The notes below the pieces were generated by a model that did no database searches, was not told where the DNA came from, and saw nothing but the letters and a program-made list of their open reading frames with translations. A stretch of DNA of 64,000 nucleotides from Fulvia fulva (Eukaryota > Ascomycota > Dothideomycetes > Mycosphaerellales > Mycosphaerellaceae): the NCBI RefSeq assembly GCF_020509005.1, contig NC_063012.1, positions 1,364,001-1,428,000 on the forward strand. Direction: 5' to 3'. The translations under genes were made by a program, and so were the position numbers. Positions 42,077 through 53,319 of this stretch are shown here, one piece after another. Within the stretch, counting starts at the first letter, position 1. Each line of letters opens with the position of its first letter.

Positions 42077-44158
42077 ATGGATGGAGATCTTATCACAGCG
42101 GCAGCTTCGTCTGTCGGCTCAAACATCTTCGCGATACTCTCGATAGTCACCATCGCACTGCTTGCACTGCTGGTGATACGACACTACCTCCCCCTCCGAA
42201 GCACGCCAGGCTATCTGCTCGTACCCGTCTTCCTGGCCCTCGCGCTGCCATGCAGCATCATCCTCCTCGTCCCCATCGATCTCGCCTCAGCCGCTGGCGA
42301 TGAAGAAACTCGTACAAGAGGCGTCTGGCTACCGGAGCGAGTCAACCTGGTCGCATGGAGGATAACGTACTGGCTCACGTTCATGTTGACGTGGTTCATC
42401 CTCCCTCTACTGGGCGAGTACTGCGATTCGGGATACCGAGAAACGAGGAGTCGGGTGATTTACTCGCTGAGAGCGAACGCGCGATACCAATTGATAGTGC
42501 TGGGCACGGCGGTCGCTGGGTTGGTATACTTTATATGGGAGAATGGCCTCCACGTCGCTAGCATAAAGGGACTAGTGATGGCCCTCGCCTACGCATGGGG
42601 ACTGGTCCTTGGTCTGGCGCTCATGGGGCATGGCCTTGTAGCACTACCAAGAAGGCTCTATCGCAATGCCAATGTGAGTGAGAGACTACGTCAGCTTCAA
42701 TCACAGGCACCGAAATTCAACGATGGTCTCGAGGAAGCTACGGACAAGCTTGATGAGCTGGAGCGCACCGTGGTGCAGCTGAAACGCCACAAAGGTGGCG
42801 CATCTTCTGCGCAGCAAGAGTGGATTGACGAGCTTGCGGATACATCAACACTACCAGAGCTGAGGCCAGGCATGACTGCCGCCATTCAGGCCACGAACCC
42901 GAGCATTCCTGCGGTCGTGACGGATCGTTATCTTGCAGACCTCACACGCAAGCTCAAGCGGGCGCGGCACCGTAAAGCGAGATTCCAAGACGAATGGAGC
43001 AATCTCTGTCAGCAAGCACAAGATACTCAGACCATTCTGGATTCTGCCTTATCGAAGAAGCTCGACTTTGGCCGCAAACAATCTGGAGAAGGAGGCATTC
43101 TCGGCAAGCTCGTAGTACTCACTCCAACTATGCGATACTACCTACATGCAAGCATAATACCTTACCTTCGCATAGGTGTCGCCGGTATACTCGGCGTGGC
43201 ATCCATACTCATCGTCTGGAGCGAACTAGTAAAATCACTTGCTCCTTCACTCTCCGTCATCGGCCTAACAGTTGTGCACGGAAACAAAGTCAACTTTGGA
43301 GGACAACTGATCGCGGCAGCCTGGCTGTTATACATGGACACCACTGCTCTGTACGCAATATCAGACGTGAAGGTCTGGGGCAACCGCGCACTAGTCAAAC
43401 GCCAAACCTACGCCGAGAGTGCAACCTGGTACAGCCTCCAAGTCGCCAAACTTACAGTCCCGCTCTCCTACAACTTCATCACAATGATGCCACCAGCTGT
43501 GTACAAGGAAACAATGTTCTTCAGATTCCTCGGTCAACTCATCAACCTCACCCCCCTGGGCCAAGGATTTAGCGCATTCTTCCCGTGTTTCCTAGTGATA
43601 CCTGTCCTCGCGACTCTTTTCAACCTTTACGGCAAGACTAAGAGTTGGTTCGGCTTTGGCGTTCTCGAAGACGATAGCGAGGACAACCCGTCTGGGTTTG
43701 GTACAGGTGGGTGGCGCGAAGGAAAAGCGCTCATTGATCGCGAATTGCAATCCCGCGGTTCTGGGGCAAATCTTGGTCTCGCGAGTAGGGGCGCTTCACT
43801 GGACCAGGAACGAGGCACGGCAGGCGCCTCTGCACCACCGAGACGCGTCGCAGAAGATCAGCGGGGACGAGAGCAGTATCGTGACGAAGGGATTCGAGAG
43901 GCGAATAGACAGTTCAACGCCATTACCAACCAGGAAGAAGACGACCAGGGTGACAGTGCGCGGCATTTCTACCAGGACTTTGGCGAACGCGTTCGCAATA
44001 CGTTCGATACTGTTGATCAACCAGAGTGGATCAGGAACATTGGAAGTGCCTGCAAGGCCCCGAAATGGATGCAGAATGATTCGAGAGATGAGAATGGAGG
44101 CTCTGCCCTGTCGAAATGGTTTGGAGGCCGTGCTGAAGACGGTAGAGTAAGGCTATAG
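42077..44158 (+). CDS. LMBR1-domain membrane protein (LMBD2-like)
   Basis: A multi-pass membrane protein of the LMBR1/LIMR family, closest to LMBR1 domain-containing protein 2. One exon encodes 693 residues. About nine membrane segments are visible. The N-terminal block includes IVTIALLALLVIRHY, YLLVPVFLALALPCSIILLV and the family motif RITYWLTFMLTWFILPLLGEY. A coiled coil (EEATDKLDELERTVVQLKRH) sits in the central loop at about 220-240. The later block includes TWYSLQVAKLTVPLSYNFI and FSAFFPCFLVIPVLATLFNLY. The last ~160 residues are hydrophilic. Function in fungi is unclear. Divergent from the alcohol dehydrogenase locus and convergent with SEC39. Confidence 0.9.
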   Translation: MDGDLITAAASSVGSNIFAILSIVTIALLALLVIRHYLPLRSTPGYLLVPVFLALALPCSIILLVPIDLASAAGDEETRTRGVWLPERVNLVAWRITYWLTFMLTWFILPLLGEYCDSGYRETRSRVIYSLRANARYQLIVLGTAVAGLVYFIWENGLHVASIKGLVMALAYAWGLVLGLALMGHGLVALPRRLYRNANVSERLRQLQSQAPKFNDGLEEATDKLDELERTVVQLKRHKGGASSAQQEWIDELADTSTLPELRPGMTAAIQATNPSIPAVVTDRYLADLTRKLKRARHRKARFQDEWSNLCQQAQDTQTILDSALSKKLDFGRKQSGEGGILGKLVVLTPTMRYYLHASIIPYLRIGVAGILGVASILIVWSELVKSLAPSLSVIGLTVVHGNKVNFGGQLIAAAWLLYMDTTALYAISDVKVWGNRALVKRQTYAESATWYSLQVAKLTVPLSYNFITMMPPAVYKETMFFRFLGQLINLTPLGQGFSAFFPCFLVIPVLATLFNLYGKTKSWFGFGVLEDDSEDNPSGFGTGGWREGKALIDRELQSRGSGANLGLASRGASLDQERGTAGASAPPRRVAEDQRGREQYRDEGIREANRQFNAITNQEEDDQGDSARHFYQDFGERVRNTFDTVDQPEWIRNIGSACKAPKWMQNDSRDENGGSALSKWFGGRAEDGRVRL

Positions 44159-44234
44159 ATTTTAGAACAATTTTCTGCTCTCGGTCGTGTACTCTCTATC
44201 TATGATCATGATACAGCTCGTGCCGTGCTGCTAT

Positions 44235-47200
44235 CTATTGCTGCTGATGCTGATACTGATGCTGTTGTGGTTGTTGATTCGCCGGAGCCGCACCCAAAAC
44301 CCATCCAAGCCCACTCGCTAAACCACCACTAACAGCATTAGCCACCATATCCCTCTTCCTAACCCTAGACTGCTCATCGCTAGGACTAATCGGCCGGTCG
44401 CTACTCAGACTGCCAGTGGACTCGTGCATACTCCGCTCCTGCTCGCCAGAACTCCTCGCAGCGTTGCGAAGCGGGAACGCACCCTTGCTGAAAGCCTGTG
44501 CAACATTTCGTGTAAGGTCGAACATACTAACGGGAGCGTCGTTGGGATCCATATTGGAGGCGCCCATTCTCCCCATCTCCCGTCGTTTCTGGTTGAGGAT
44601 CAGTTCGGGCTGCTCGCCGGATACTGTGAAGTTGCCAGGGAGCGCGCTTGATGCTCCTCCTCCACTGATACGCTTGTCTGCGCGGTCGTCGAAGTCGTCT
44701 TCGGCTTGTTGTTGGGATTGTTGGAGGGTTGTCATTTCTTCTTCGCAACGACGCCATGCTGCCAGGATCTCGGTTAGTGATGAGACGGGTGCTAGCAAGA
44801 GTGCTAGCGATAGCAGTTCTGTGCGCTGCTCGAGGCGGCGGAGGGTAGGTGGTGATGCTGTGGCACCACGGTAACGCCCTGCTAGGAAGGCTGCTCGCCA
44901 TGATATGTCGTCGTCGCTGAGCTCGTTCTTCCCGCGACTCGAGCTCTTGCCGTGGCCGGGCTTCTGCGCTGCGCTGTCTTTCGTTCTAGGCGCGTCGATG
45001 TCGGCGCCAGGGGGAGTCAGTCTGTTGACGATGTACGAGTAGGCTGTCTCGAAGTCTTCTTCTCGCAGAGATGCTTCGATGGCCATGAAGATGACTCTGC
45101 GCTCCGCGTCCTTGATTCGCTTGCCAAGAGCTTCTACTGCCGTCTCATGCCCACCTGCCGCAGTGGCTGTTTCATCATCTTGATCGATCAGCCCAGCTGA
45201 GACCAGATTCCGAGCAATGTCGATGAGATCGTCCAACTTTGTGTAGCTGCGCGGATTCTGCTCGAGGACCTTGTCCACAAGGGACAGTGGATCCTGACTA
45301 ACTCGGATGCTGACAGGCTGGAACGGTACGCCGTGCTGAAGGGTTAGAGAGTAGAACGACAGCGCGTGTGTTGCCGCAATGAGAGCCGAAGCCTGTGAAA
45401 ATTGCGTACTGTTCGGAAAGTACTGTCGAAAAGCGGTAATGCTGCACTCACAATCAGTGGGGACAAGTCTTGATGTCACTGCATAACTCACATATCATGG
45501 GCCTTCTTGACACCACCTCTGTTCTTGTTACCATTTGACGCGCTGTCATAAGATTCCATAACCTTGTCGAGCACCACACGTTCAAAGCGGGCTGGCGGCA
45601 GACAACCCTTCGAATCGTCGTTGAACTGGAGCTTGATTGCCAATTGATAGCCTGTTGCTCACCTATCGTCAGCGTTCGCTTACTCCTTGCAATCGCGATT
45701 TGTCTTCCTCAAGGACTATGAATGGAAAGCTGAGGTCTTTATCTTCCAAGCCACCGAGTGCATTGGTATTCTGGACTGGGTCTACATCTTCCACTGGCCA
45801 AGACGTAAGTGCGATGCTAGCATACAGGAGACGTAGAGAATATGTCAAAGGAAAGGAACCCGGCATCGGGAAACGATTGGTACACTTACAGCTGGTCTCA
45901 GTGAAAGCTTTGAGCATCTCCTCCTCAAAGTCGTCTTTCTGAATCTTGCCCAATACACCGGCACCAGCATCGGGATTCTCCGTGTCGGCATCGATGCCCC
46001 AATTCCAGAGCCACAGGAGCTTTGCTCTGTCAGACATCCATTGCGCGTCGTCTTTCCGAGATCCAGTCTTGGTTAGATGTCGAAGGATCTTCTTCAACAC
46101 ATCGAGCTGCTCTTCCGCCGATGCATAGAAGTGTAGTTTTGTGACATTGACCAGAGACAGTGGATATCCTAGACCGGAGAACTGGTAGGCACTGTAGACC
46201 ATCATCTGCAGAAGCATATACGTCTCCACCCTTGGCGTGGTCAATGGATGTTCGGATCGCAACAGTGCCTCAGGAAACAGGTCGGCCACGGTCTGCGATT
46301 GCTCCAGTTTCGTGGCATGTCGCTCGACCTTGGGCAAAGAGTCTACGCTGGAAGCAAGATCCGGTGGTGGAACAAAGTCGAGAAGTTCTGCCAGTTTGGC
46401 TAGAACATTGTGTGCCCTGCGAACGGTCTCCGGAGTGTCGTCTTGAGCGGCGTAACAGCTAGCGAAAGCAGCCTGTGCATACTGCAGCTCGAGCTTTTGC
46501 TGCTCGTCTTCATCGAGATACTGGAATCCTGCGCGATCATAACCTCCAAGATCGATATCCGCAGGACCGTCCCAGTCGTCGACTGCTTGCGAGACAATGT
46601 CAAAGTTCTTGACTGCGTGCTTGACCAACCACTCGTACATGTACTCCCAGTCATGCCCAGTTCTGTCCCCATACTTGACGCCGTCGAGACGTATCTTTCG
46701 CACACCTTCCGACATCTTGATCACTTCCTCACTAGCATCGTGCTGGTCATGATCCAGGCGCCTCCGTTTCCGCTCTGTATGGCCGTACATCCACGGCCCA
46801 ACCAAGCTCTTGACATCACGGCCTACATGCTCCTTGTCCGGTAGCCTGGTCGCCTGTTGTGTGTTCGTCGCCGATGCCCTTTGCAGCAAAGCTTCCACGC
46901 CATCTCTCCCGCTGAGTTTCTCGAAGTCGGCTAATGACATCGATCGTGTGTCGTCGTCCGGGTAGTACTCGAAGCTCATTCGCAGCAGAGGAAGCACGAC
47001 GGAGATGTACCACGTGCGTATGAAGGGGTTGCGGTCCATGAACGGCTCAATCAGGGCGGGGACCAGGCTGAGCAAGCCCGTCTCCGAGTCGATGCGGTAC
47101 GCACGATGGCACACGAAGCGCGTGAGAAGATCCTTGGGCGCATGAGGCGGAAAGTTCGTTGGCAGGATGGGCAACAGGTGCAGCTTCTTGACCCGCTTCT

Positions 47201-47486
47201 CCGCCTGCTCGTTGCTAAGTTGGGCCACAGGTGCTGTGTTGACGTCCACATCTTCGCGTTCGGTGTCGATGTATAGGCGAGAGGCGACTTCTCCCACATA
47301 GCCAGTGTATTCGTGAGGGTCAAGGGCTTCGGGCAGGGATGTTAGGAGTATTCGCAGAACCAGTTCTGGATCGAGCGCATCGGGGCGGGTGGGCGTGAAG
47401 GAGTGTAGGGCCTTGATGTTCGACTCGGTGGCCAGGTGGACCGTCAGGAGCACACATTGTGCTGGCGTCAAGTCCTTGATCTCCAT
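44235..47486 (-). CDS. SEC39: secretory pathway protein Sec39
   Basis: A subunit of the Dsl1 tethering complex at the ER, which captures COPI vesicles coming from the Golgi. Three exons: 47486-45890, 45651-45492 and 45441-44235, 987 residues; phases close. The first intron is unusually long for this window (238 bp); no shorter alternative gives a usable second intron. The splice yields AFTETSCYQLAIKLQF followed by SASNGNKNRGGVKKAHDI, and the C-terminal Sec39 block includes ATHALSFYSLTLQHGVPFQP and VLEQNPRSYTKLDDLI, which are highly conserved. The C-terminal tail is disordered and Gln/His-rich. It complements the epsilon-COP gene in function. Confidence 0.92.
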
Positions 47487-47676
47487 GGTCGGGGTCGCGC
47501 ACGATGAGACATGCGAATGCTTAGGAAAGGTGAAGTGCAGAAGATTGTGTTGGTCATGAACCTTGATTGAGGTTCAAGCTGTCCTACGTATTATCTATTC
47601 TACGGATTCAACTCCGATCCCGGATTTTGTAGATCAATTGCACACACTGGTGCTGATACACATGTTGTTGATACAT

Positions 47677-49525
47677 CTAGAACTGTCCCTCTGTATTGCC
47701 TGAACCCATTGACCGACTACCACTGCTGCCCGCTTGGATAGCGCCAATGATGCCGTCGAGGTACTGTGCGCCACTCCATTTCTGATGCGTCAACACATCC
47801 ACGCCTGCTTCCTTTTCTCTCCGTTGCACAAGGTCGACATATGCCTTCATGCCGTCTGTCCTGTACGCTTTCGCCAGCTCGTGTGAGATGGTAGCGGTGC
47901 TGTGCAGGCCTGCCAATGAGATGAGCTGCAGCACGAATCCATGCTTCGCCAAGTCCCAGATGAAGTTCTTCAAATCTGCGTCGCTGAAGCCGTGTGCAGA
48001 CCAGTTGAAGCTGGGGGAGAGGTTGTATACGAGCTTCTTGCCTGGATACGCCTCTCGGATCTCCTTGGCGAAACCGGCAGCTTTACCGACACTCGGATCG
48101 CCGGTCTCAAGCCACAGAAGATCGGAGTAAGGCGCGAAAGCGATCGCTCGCTTGGTGGCTGCGTCCAGGCCAGCTCTGTAGTGATAGAAGCCCTCACGAG
48201 TGCGTGGTGTGTCCCAGTTGAACACTACTGGGCTCCCTGCCACCTCCGCTGCTGCTTGTCTGCGCTTATGGAGGGCCATGTTTCGGTTCTCTTGCGTCTG
48301 CTTGAGATATGCCTGGGCATCTTTGCCTGCCTTCTTGATGTGATCCACAGCGGCTTCATCAAAGGTGACGAGCTTGTGCTTCTTGACCCATTCGGCCTCG
48401 TAAGCATCGATCTCAGGCCCTGTCGCGCCTTCTTGCTCCATCATTTGCAGTGTTTCGGCCAGAGGTTCGACATCTTCAGTAACGCCAAGTATGTATTCGT
48501 GGTCCCGTGCATCGATGGCAGAACTAAGGAGCTTCCCACTTTCACTATCGGTACGAGCAATGACGAGGTTCTCGCATCCCATCAGATCCCACTGGTATCT
48601 GGTCGCTACCAGACGGTTGATGTGATCGCCGACCGGGACCAGAACCTTGCCTGCCAGATGCCCGCACTTCTTGCCGCCGTGAAGCTGGTCTTCGAAGTGT
48701 ACAGCGGCTGCACCGTTCTCTGCGAACAGCTTCGCCAGCTTCAGCACGGCACTCAGTCCACCATGACCTGTGTCACCGTCTGCTACAATAGGACGGAGAT
48801 AGTCGACGTATGGAGTCTTCTTGCGTTGCTCAGGTGTCATCTTCAGCCTGGCGTCGAAGTGTTTCCGGTCGTGCAATTGCTGGGCTTTGAATAGACGTTG
48901 GACTTGGTTCGGTACGGTGTTGTAAGGGTAGTCGCCAAAGTCTGGGCTGACTTCGTTGGTCGTCGTAAGTACCGAGGAGCATGCCCACCCAGAGACGTAG
49001 AGGATCTCTTGGTGTGGTGCTTGCTGGGTCATTTGGACAGGGTCGATAGCACCCACTGACGAGACAACAGATGTTAGTTACTACTCGCGATTGGGTCGGA
49101 TTCTGGTGATACGAACTTGTATGTACAGGCTTTCCTTCGGCATTACGTTCCTCCAGAAGATCGAACAGTTTTCTTGCTGTCAGGCTCGAAGGATAGACCT
49201 GCTGTAAGGTCCCACGCTTGCTAACAACGTCTTCCGGTGTATATGGCCGCTTGATGCCCTTGTATCTCGGGCTCGCCCACCATTCTTTGACCTGTTGTAT
49301 CTGCTGGTCGTACAGCTCTTGCTCTGCATCTGGCTTTTCCGACTCTTTAAGCAATTGAAACGACTCGGCAGGAGAGGTCGATGGGAGCGGCGGTTGGACG
49401 GGTGCTAAGCTGGACGCCATGTGCGCAGCTCCATATGAGATTGTGCGAGGTACCAGCTGTGTCGCGACAGGTTGACGCAAGCAGCGCTGTTGTTGTCGCA
49501 GCGCTCGGGTGGCCGATCGATACAT
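47677..49525 (-). CDS. mclA: 2-methylisocitrate lyase, mitochondrial
   Basis: The last enzyme of the methylcitrate cycle, cleaving 2-methylisocitrate to succinate and pyruvate so that propionyl-CoA can be used. Two exons, 49525-49117 and 49055-47677, give 595 residues. The first ~35 residues ([20 protein letters not shown]) are a mitochondrial presequence. The active-site motif is KKCGH, with DGDTGHGG and FEDQLHGG before it. Isocitrate lyase shares this fold, but fungal isocitrate lyase is peroxisomal or cytosolic and lacks a presequence. Here the C-terminus ends EGQF, not a peroxisomal tripeptide. The divergent neighbour is 2-methylcitrate synthase, which further supports this assignment. 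Confidence 0.9.
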
Positions 49526-50034
49526 GTCGGTTATTCGTAGATGTACTGCTGGACTATGCGATGGGAAGAAAGTATATGGAGTTCTTGAAGAGAAGTGCTT
49601 CGAGCTATCTTTCCATGCTTCCTGTTCACATATATGATCGTATTTTGTAAGCACAACTGCCCAAGAGCCCGATTACCGCTCCGAATGAACAGAGTAACGT
49701 GGCAAAGGGTTTGTTATGGTCGTCGCTATGGTTGTTGTCGTCGTCTCAAGAGCGACATCGGCATCCACGGCTGGTGAACTTTCCCCAGCATGTATTCCCA
49801 GCAAGCGTTCGACCTCGGTTATGACGATGTGGTCCAAGCTAATGCAGGACAACCTGGAACAACAGCTTGAGCCGAGAAAGAATTAGGATACTCGCAAGGA
49901 ACAATTCGGAAGGAAAAGACATACTGCTGTCCTCCGCCGCGGCTTAAGATCAGTTTTTACCGTCCAGCAGCTTTGATCCATCTCCTTTGAACCACCGCCC
50001 TGCTTGACCCTGCTCCATCCACCCCACTGCAACC
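49526..50034. promoter_or_regulatory. shared promoter of mclA and mcsA
   Basis: Only 509 bp separate the two divergent methylcitrate-cycle starts. CCTCGG at 49813-49818 matches the core site described for the fungal fatty-acid regulators FarA/FarB. One 6-mer can occur by chance, so the link is tentative; shared regulation is a reasonable inference from gene order. Confidence 0.5.
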
Positions 50035-51506
50035 ATGGCATTGTCCGCTCGCACTGCTTCACGAGCTCTGAAAGCTTCCAAGGTAGGCATCGACGCGGAG
50101 GCACAATAAAACATTGCTGATGTCTGATTCAGCTCCAGCAGAGCGTTCCTACCATTTGCAATGCCTCCCGAAGCTATGCCACCGCCGAGCCGGATCTCAA
50201 AGAGACGCTCAAGCAGATCATCCCAGAGAAGCGAGAGCTGTTGAAGAAGGTCAAGGCCCATGGCTCGAAAACGATCGGCGAGGTCAAGATCGAGAACACC
50301 CTAGGTGGCATGCGTGGCCTGAAGGCTATGGTATGGGAAGGCTCGGTGCTTGATGCCAACGAGGGCATCAGGTTTCACGGCAAGTCGATCAAGGACTGCC
50401 AGAAAGAGCTGCCAAAGGGAACGACGGGCTCCGAGATGACACCTGAAGCTATGTTCTGGCTGTTGCTCACCGGTCAGGTTCCAAGCACAAGTCAAGTACG
50501 TGTGCTCAGCAGGGAACTTGCAGAGAAGGCACAGCTGCCAGCTTTTGTGAACAAGATGCTCGACGACTTTCCAAAGGACTTGCACCCAATGACACAGTTC
50601 GCATGTGCTGTGTCTGCCATGCAATACGAGAGCAAGTTCGCAAGAGCGTATGAGCAAGGTCTGAACAAGGCAGACTACTGGGAGCCGACCTTCGACGACT
50701 GCATCAACCTGCTTGCCAAGCTGCCAACGGTCGCTGCCAAGATTCACCAGAACGCATACTGTGGCGGTGGTGCTTTGCCTGGAGAGGTTGAACTCGATCA
50801 AGATTGGTCGTACAACTTCGCTGCTATGCTTGGTAAGGGTGGAAAGGAGAACGAGAACTTCCACGACCTGCTCCGATTGTACTTGGCTCTGCACGGTGAC
50901 CATGAGGGTGGTAACGTTTCCGCTCACACCACACACTTGGTCGGCTCAGCTTTGTCTGATGCATACTTGGCCTACTCAGCCGGTCTCCAAGGCCTTGCGG
51001 GACCACTGCACGGTTTGGCCGCACAAGAAGTGCTCCGCTGGATCCTGCAGATGAAGGACCACATCGGCACCAACTTCAGCGACAAAGACATTACAGACTA
51101 CTTGTGGAACACGTTGAAGTCTGGCCGTGTCGTGCCAGGTTACGGTCACGCTGTTCTGCGCAAGCCAGACCCACGCTTTGAGGCTCTGATCGACTTTGCC
51201 TCAAGCCGCAAGGAGATCGCAGACAATCCGGTCTTCCAGTTGGTAAAGCGTAACAGCGAGCTTGCACCAAAGGTGCTCACCGAGCATGGAAAGACCAAGA
51301 ACCCATTCCCCAATGTCGACAGTGCTTCTGGTGTACTTTTCCACCACTACGGCTTCCACAACACCCTCTACTACACAGCCACATTCGGTGTCAGCAGAGG
51401 TCTGGGTCCCCTCGCGCAGCTCATCTGGGACCGAGCACTTGGACTGCCAATCGAACGACCAAAGTCGATTGACCTGAAGGGCCTGCTGAAGCTTGCGGAG
51501 GCTTAG
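50035..51506 (+). CDS. mcsA: 2-methylcitrate synthase, mitochondrial
   Basis: Condenses propionyl-CoA with oxaloacetate; the first step of the methylcitrate cycle, usually with some citrate synthase activity. Exon 1 is 50035-50082 (16 codons, MALSARTASRALKASK, the presequence), followed by a 50-bp intron and exon 2 at 50133-51506; 473 residues. The N-terminal block TIGEVKIENTLGGMRGLKAM is the form seen in methylcitrate synthases, whereas citrate synthase CitA-type proteins read GGARG-CLVWEG here. The catalytic histidines lie in LHGDHEGGNVSAHTTHLVGS and GYGHAVLRKPDPR. The CoA-binding region follows. It is divergent from the lyase of the same cycle. Confidence 0.92.
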
Positions 51507-51843
51507 ATGTAGAAAGCGATACTGTATAGTGATATGATGACACGCACTTGGTTGAGAACGAGGCATCTCGCGATTGTAGCTTTCTTTTTTAACAGTCCAG
51601 ACAAATACCATATAGACCTCTTGATCCCTGCGCTCGCGGAAGCACGTGACACGCGAAACACCCCTCCAGCTCGTTTCGTCCACCAAATAAACATCTGGGG
51701 CAACTTCTTGAACTCTGCTGCGGTGCATACATATCACACGACAGTCCTCCATCAACCACCGCCACGAGCACTCCCCTCGGCGACCGACCGCGCAGACAAC
51801 ACATTACGAACGGCAACATTGCGACATCCATCAGCGGGCCACG
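51507..51843. other. intergenic region
   Basis: 337 bp between two plus-strand genes; EB1 promoter. Nothing else recognised. Confidence 0.5.
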
Positions 51844-52797
51844 ATGGCAGAGTCAAGGTAAGGCTACTATCTCAACGGCGAGGGGTCGTCTGCGGCGGTC
51901 ATCGCGGGCACGGAGTGAAGATCGCGTACACGGTACTGACAACGCGATATAGGCAAGAACTGCTGGCATGGCTGAATAGTCTGCTCAGCCTCAACTTCAC
52001 CAAAGTTGAGCAGTGTGGTACTGGGTGAGTCGCAATCATGATATCCCATCCCAGCGCTTAAACAGCTTCTGACACCCTACAAACAGTGCCGCACTATGCC
52101 AGATCTACGACTCCATCTTCCTCGATGTACCCATGGGCAGGGTCAAGTTCAACGTCTCGGCCGAGTACGCATACCTCGAGAACTTCAAGATCCTCAGCAA
52201 CACTTTCCGCAAGCACCATGTCGACCGACCGATTCCCGTCGAGCAGCTCGTTAAATGCAAGATGCAGGACAACCTGGAGTTTCTGCAGTGGACAAAGAAG
52301 TACTGGGATCAGTACTACCCTGGAGGCGATTATGATGCGGTTGGAAGAAGAAAGGGTCAAGGAGCCGCTCCTCTGCCACCCACAGGCAGCCGCACATCGA
52401 CAGGCGCAGGTGCTGCACGACGGCCGGTAGGAGGTGCTGCAGCAGCCCCTAGAGCTAGCAGCAGACAAGCCGGTGGTCCAGCTACCGCTGCGCTTCAGCA
52501 GAAAAACGCCGAATTGGTGGAGACCGTACAAGGACTGGAGCGTGAGCGCGACTTCTACTTCAGCAAGCTACGAGATATTGAGCTGCTCATCCAACAGGCG
52601 ATGGAGGCCGACCCGTCGTTAGAAGAGGATGAAGGCAGTCTGCTGAAGCAAATACAGACCATTCTCTACTCCACCGAGGTAAGTTTTTCTGCGCGCGCAA
52701 GTCAGCCTTTCTTTCGATATGCTAAAACTTCGTACAGGAGGGCTTCGAGATTCCCGAAGGTGGCGAGGAAGCCGCTCTCGAGGAAGAGACATTCTAG
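51844..52797 (+). CDS. BIM1: EB1-family microtubule plus-end protein
   Basis: The fungal EB1 homologue (yeast Bim1, S. pombe Mal3), which tracks growing microtubule plus ends. Four exons: 51844-51857 (only 14 nt), 51953-52024, 52087-52678 and 52738-52797; 245 residues. The calponin-homology domain (about 1-105) reads QELLAWLNSLLSLNFTKVEQ, AALCQIYDSIFLDVPMGRVK and NFKILSNTFRKH. A low-complexity Gly/Ala/Pro linker follows. The coiled-coil EB1 domain is NAELVETVQGLERERDFYFS and KLRDIELLIQQAME. The C-terminus ends EEETF, an acidic aromatic tail like the EEY/F motif bound by CAP-Gly proteins. Confidence 0.94.
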
Positions 52798-53319
52798 GAG
52801 AGCAGACGCCGATGTACCGAGTCGGTCGCCACGATACCTAGTCAGCATCCGGTCTTACAACGCGTACCATCATGCAGTCAGTGCAGCGTGTGGTACTGGC
52901 TACAACGCGTTTGATTTACGTGAGGTTTGAAGTAGGCGAAGCCTGGACGGTTTGAGACGACAAAGCCTCGATGAAAGCGATTACAGCGGCGACGCGACCT
53001 TTGAAGAAAGTGATTACAGTAGCGATGAGATGCACTTCAGATGATACCACATGTTGCTTGAGATGGAGCATGCTAGTGCATTAGCAGCATAGCACGAAAG
53101 ATTACCAATTGCAAAGATGAGAAGACACCTTGATCGGCTTGGAAGCGCTTCACAACAGAGACTGCCCAACTCGAAAGCAAGCTAGTGGGACGTACTGTCA
53201 ACAACAGGCTGCCGAGCAGCAAAGCTCGAATACGTGTGGTGATATAACTATGGTCCACATCCGTCCGACACCACTGCTCCAGATCCCAGCCTCAACACGC
53301 AATGCCATGGCAGGACAAT
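52798..53319. other. intergenic, convergent 3' ends
   Basis: 522 bp; no gene or repeat recognised. Confidence 0.5.

Noticed and set aside
45669..45816. Extra SEC39 exon inside the 238-bp intron
   Set aside because: The second intron would be only about 32 bp, too short, and the resulting frame does not improve the family match.
47941..48894. 317-codon plus-strand frame inside the methylisocitrate lyase gene
   Set aside because: Antisense shadow of a highly conserved enzyme; no recognisable protein features.
47677..49525. Glyoxylate-cycle isocitrate lyase
   Set aside because: Mitochondrial presequence, no peroxisomal signal and the 2-methylcitrate synthase neighbour favour methylisocitrate lyase.
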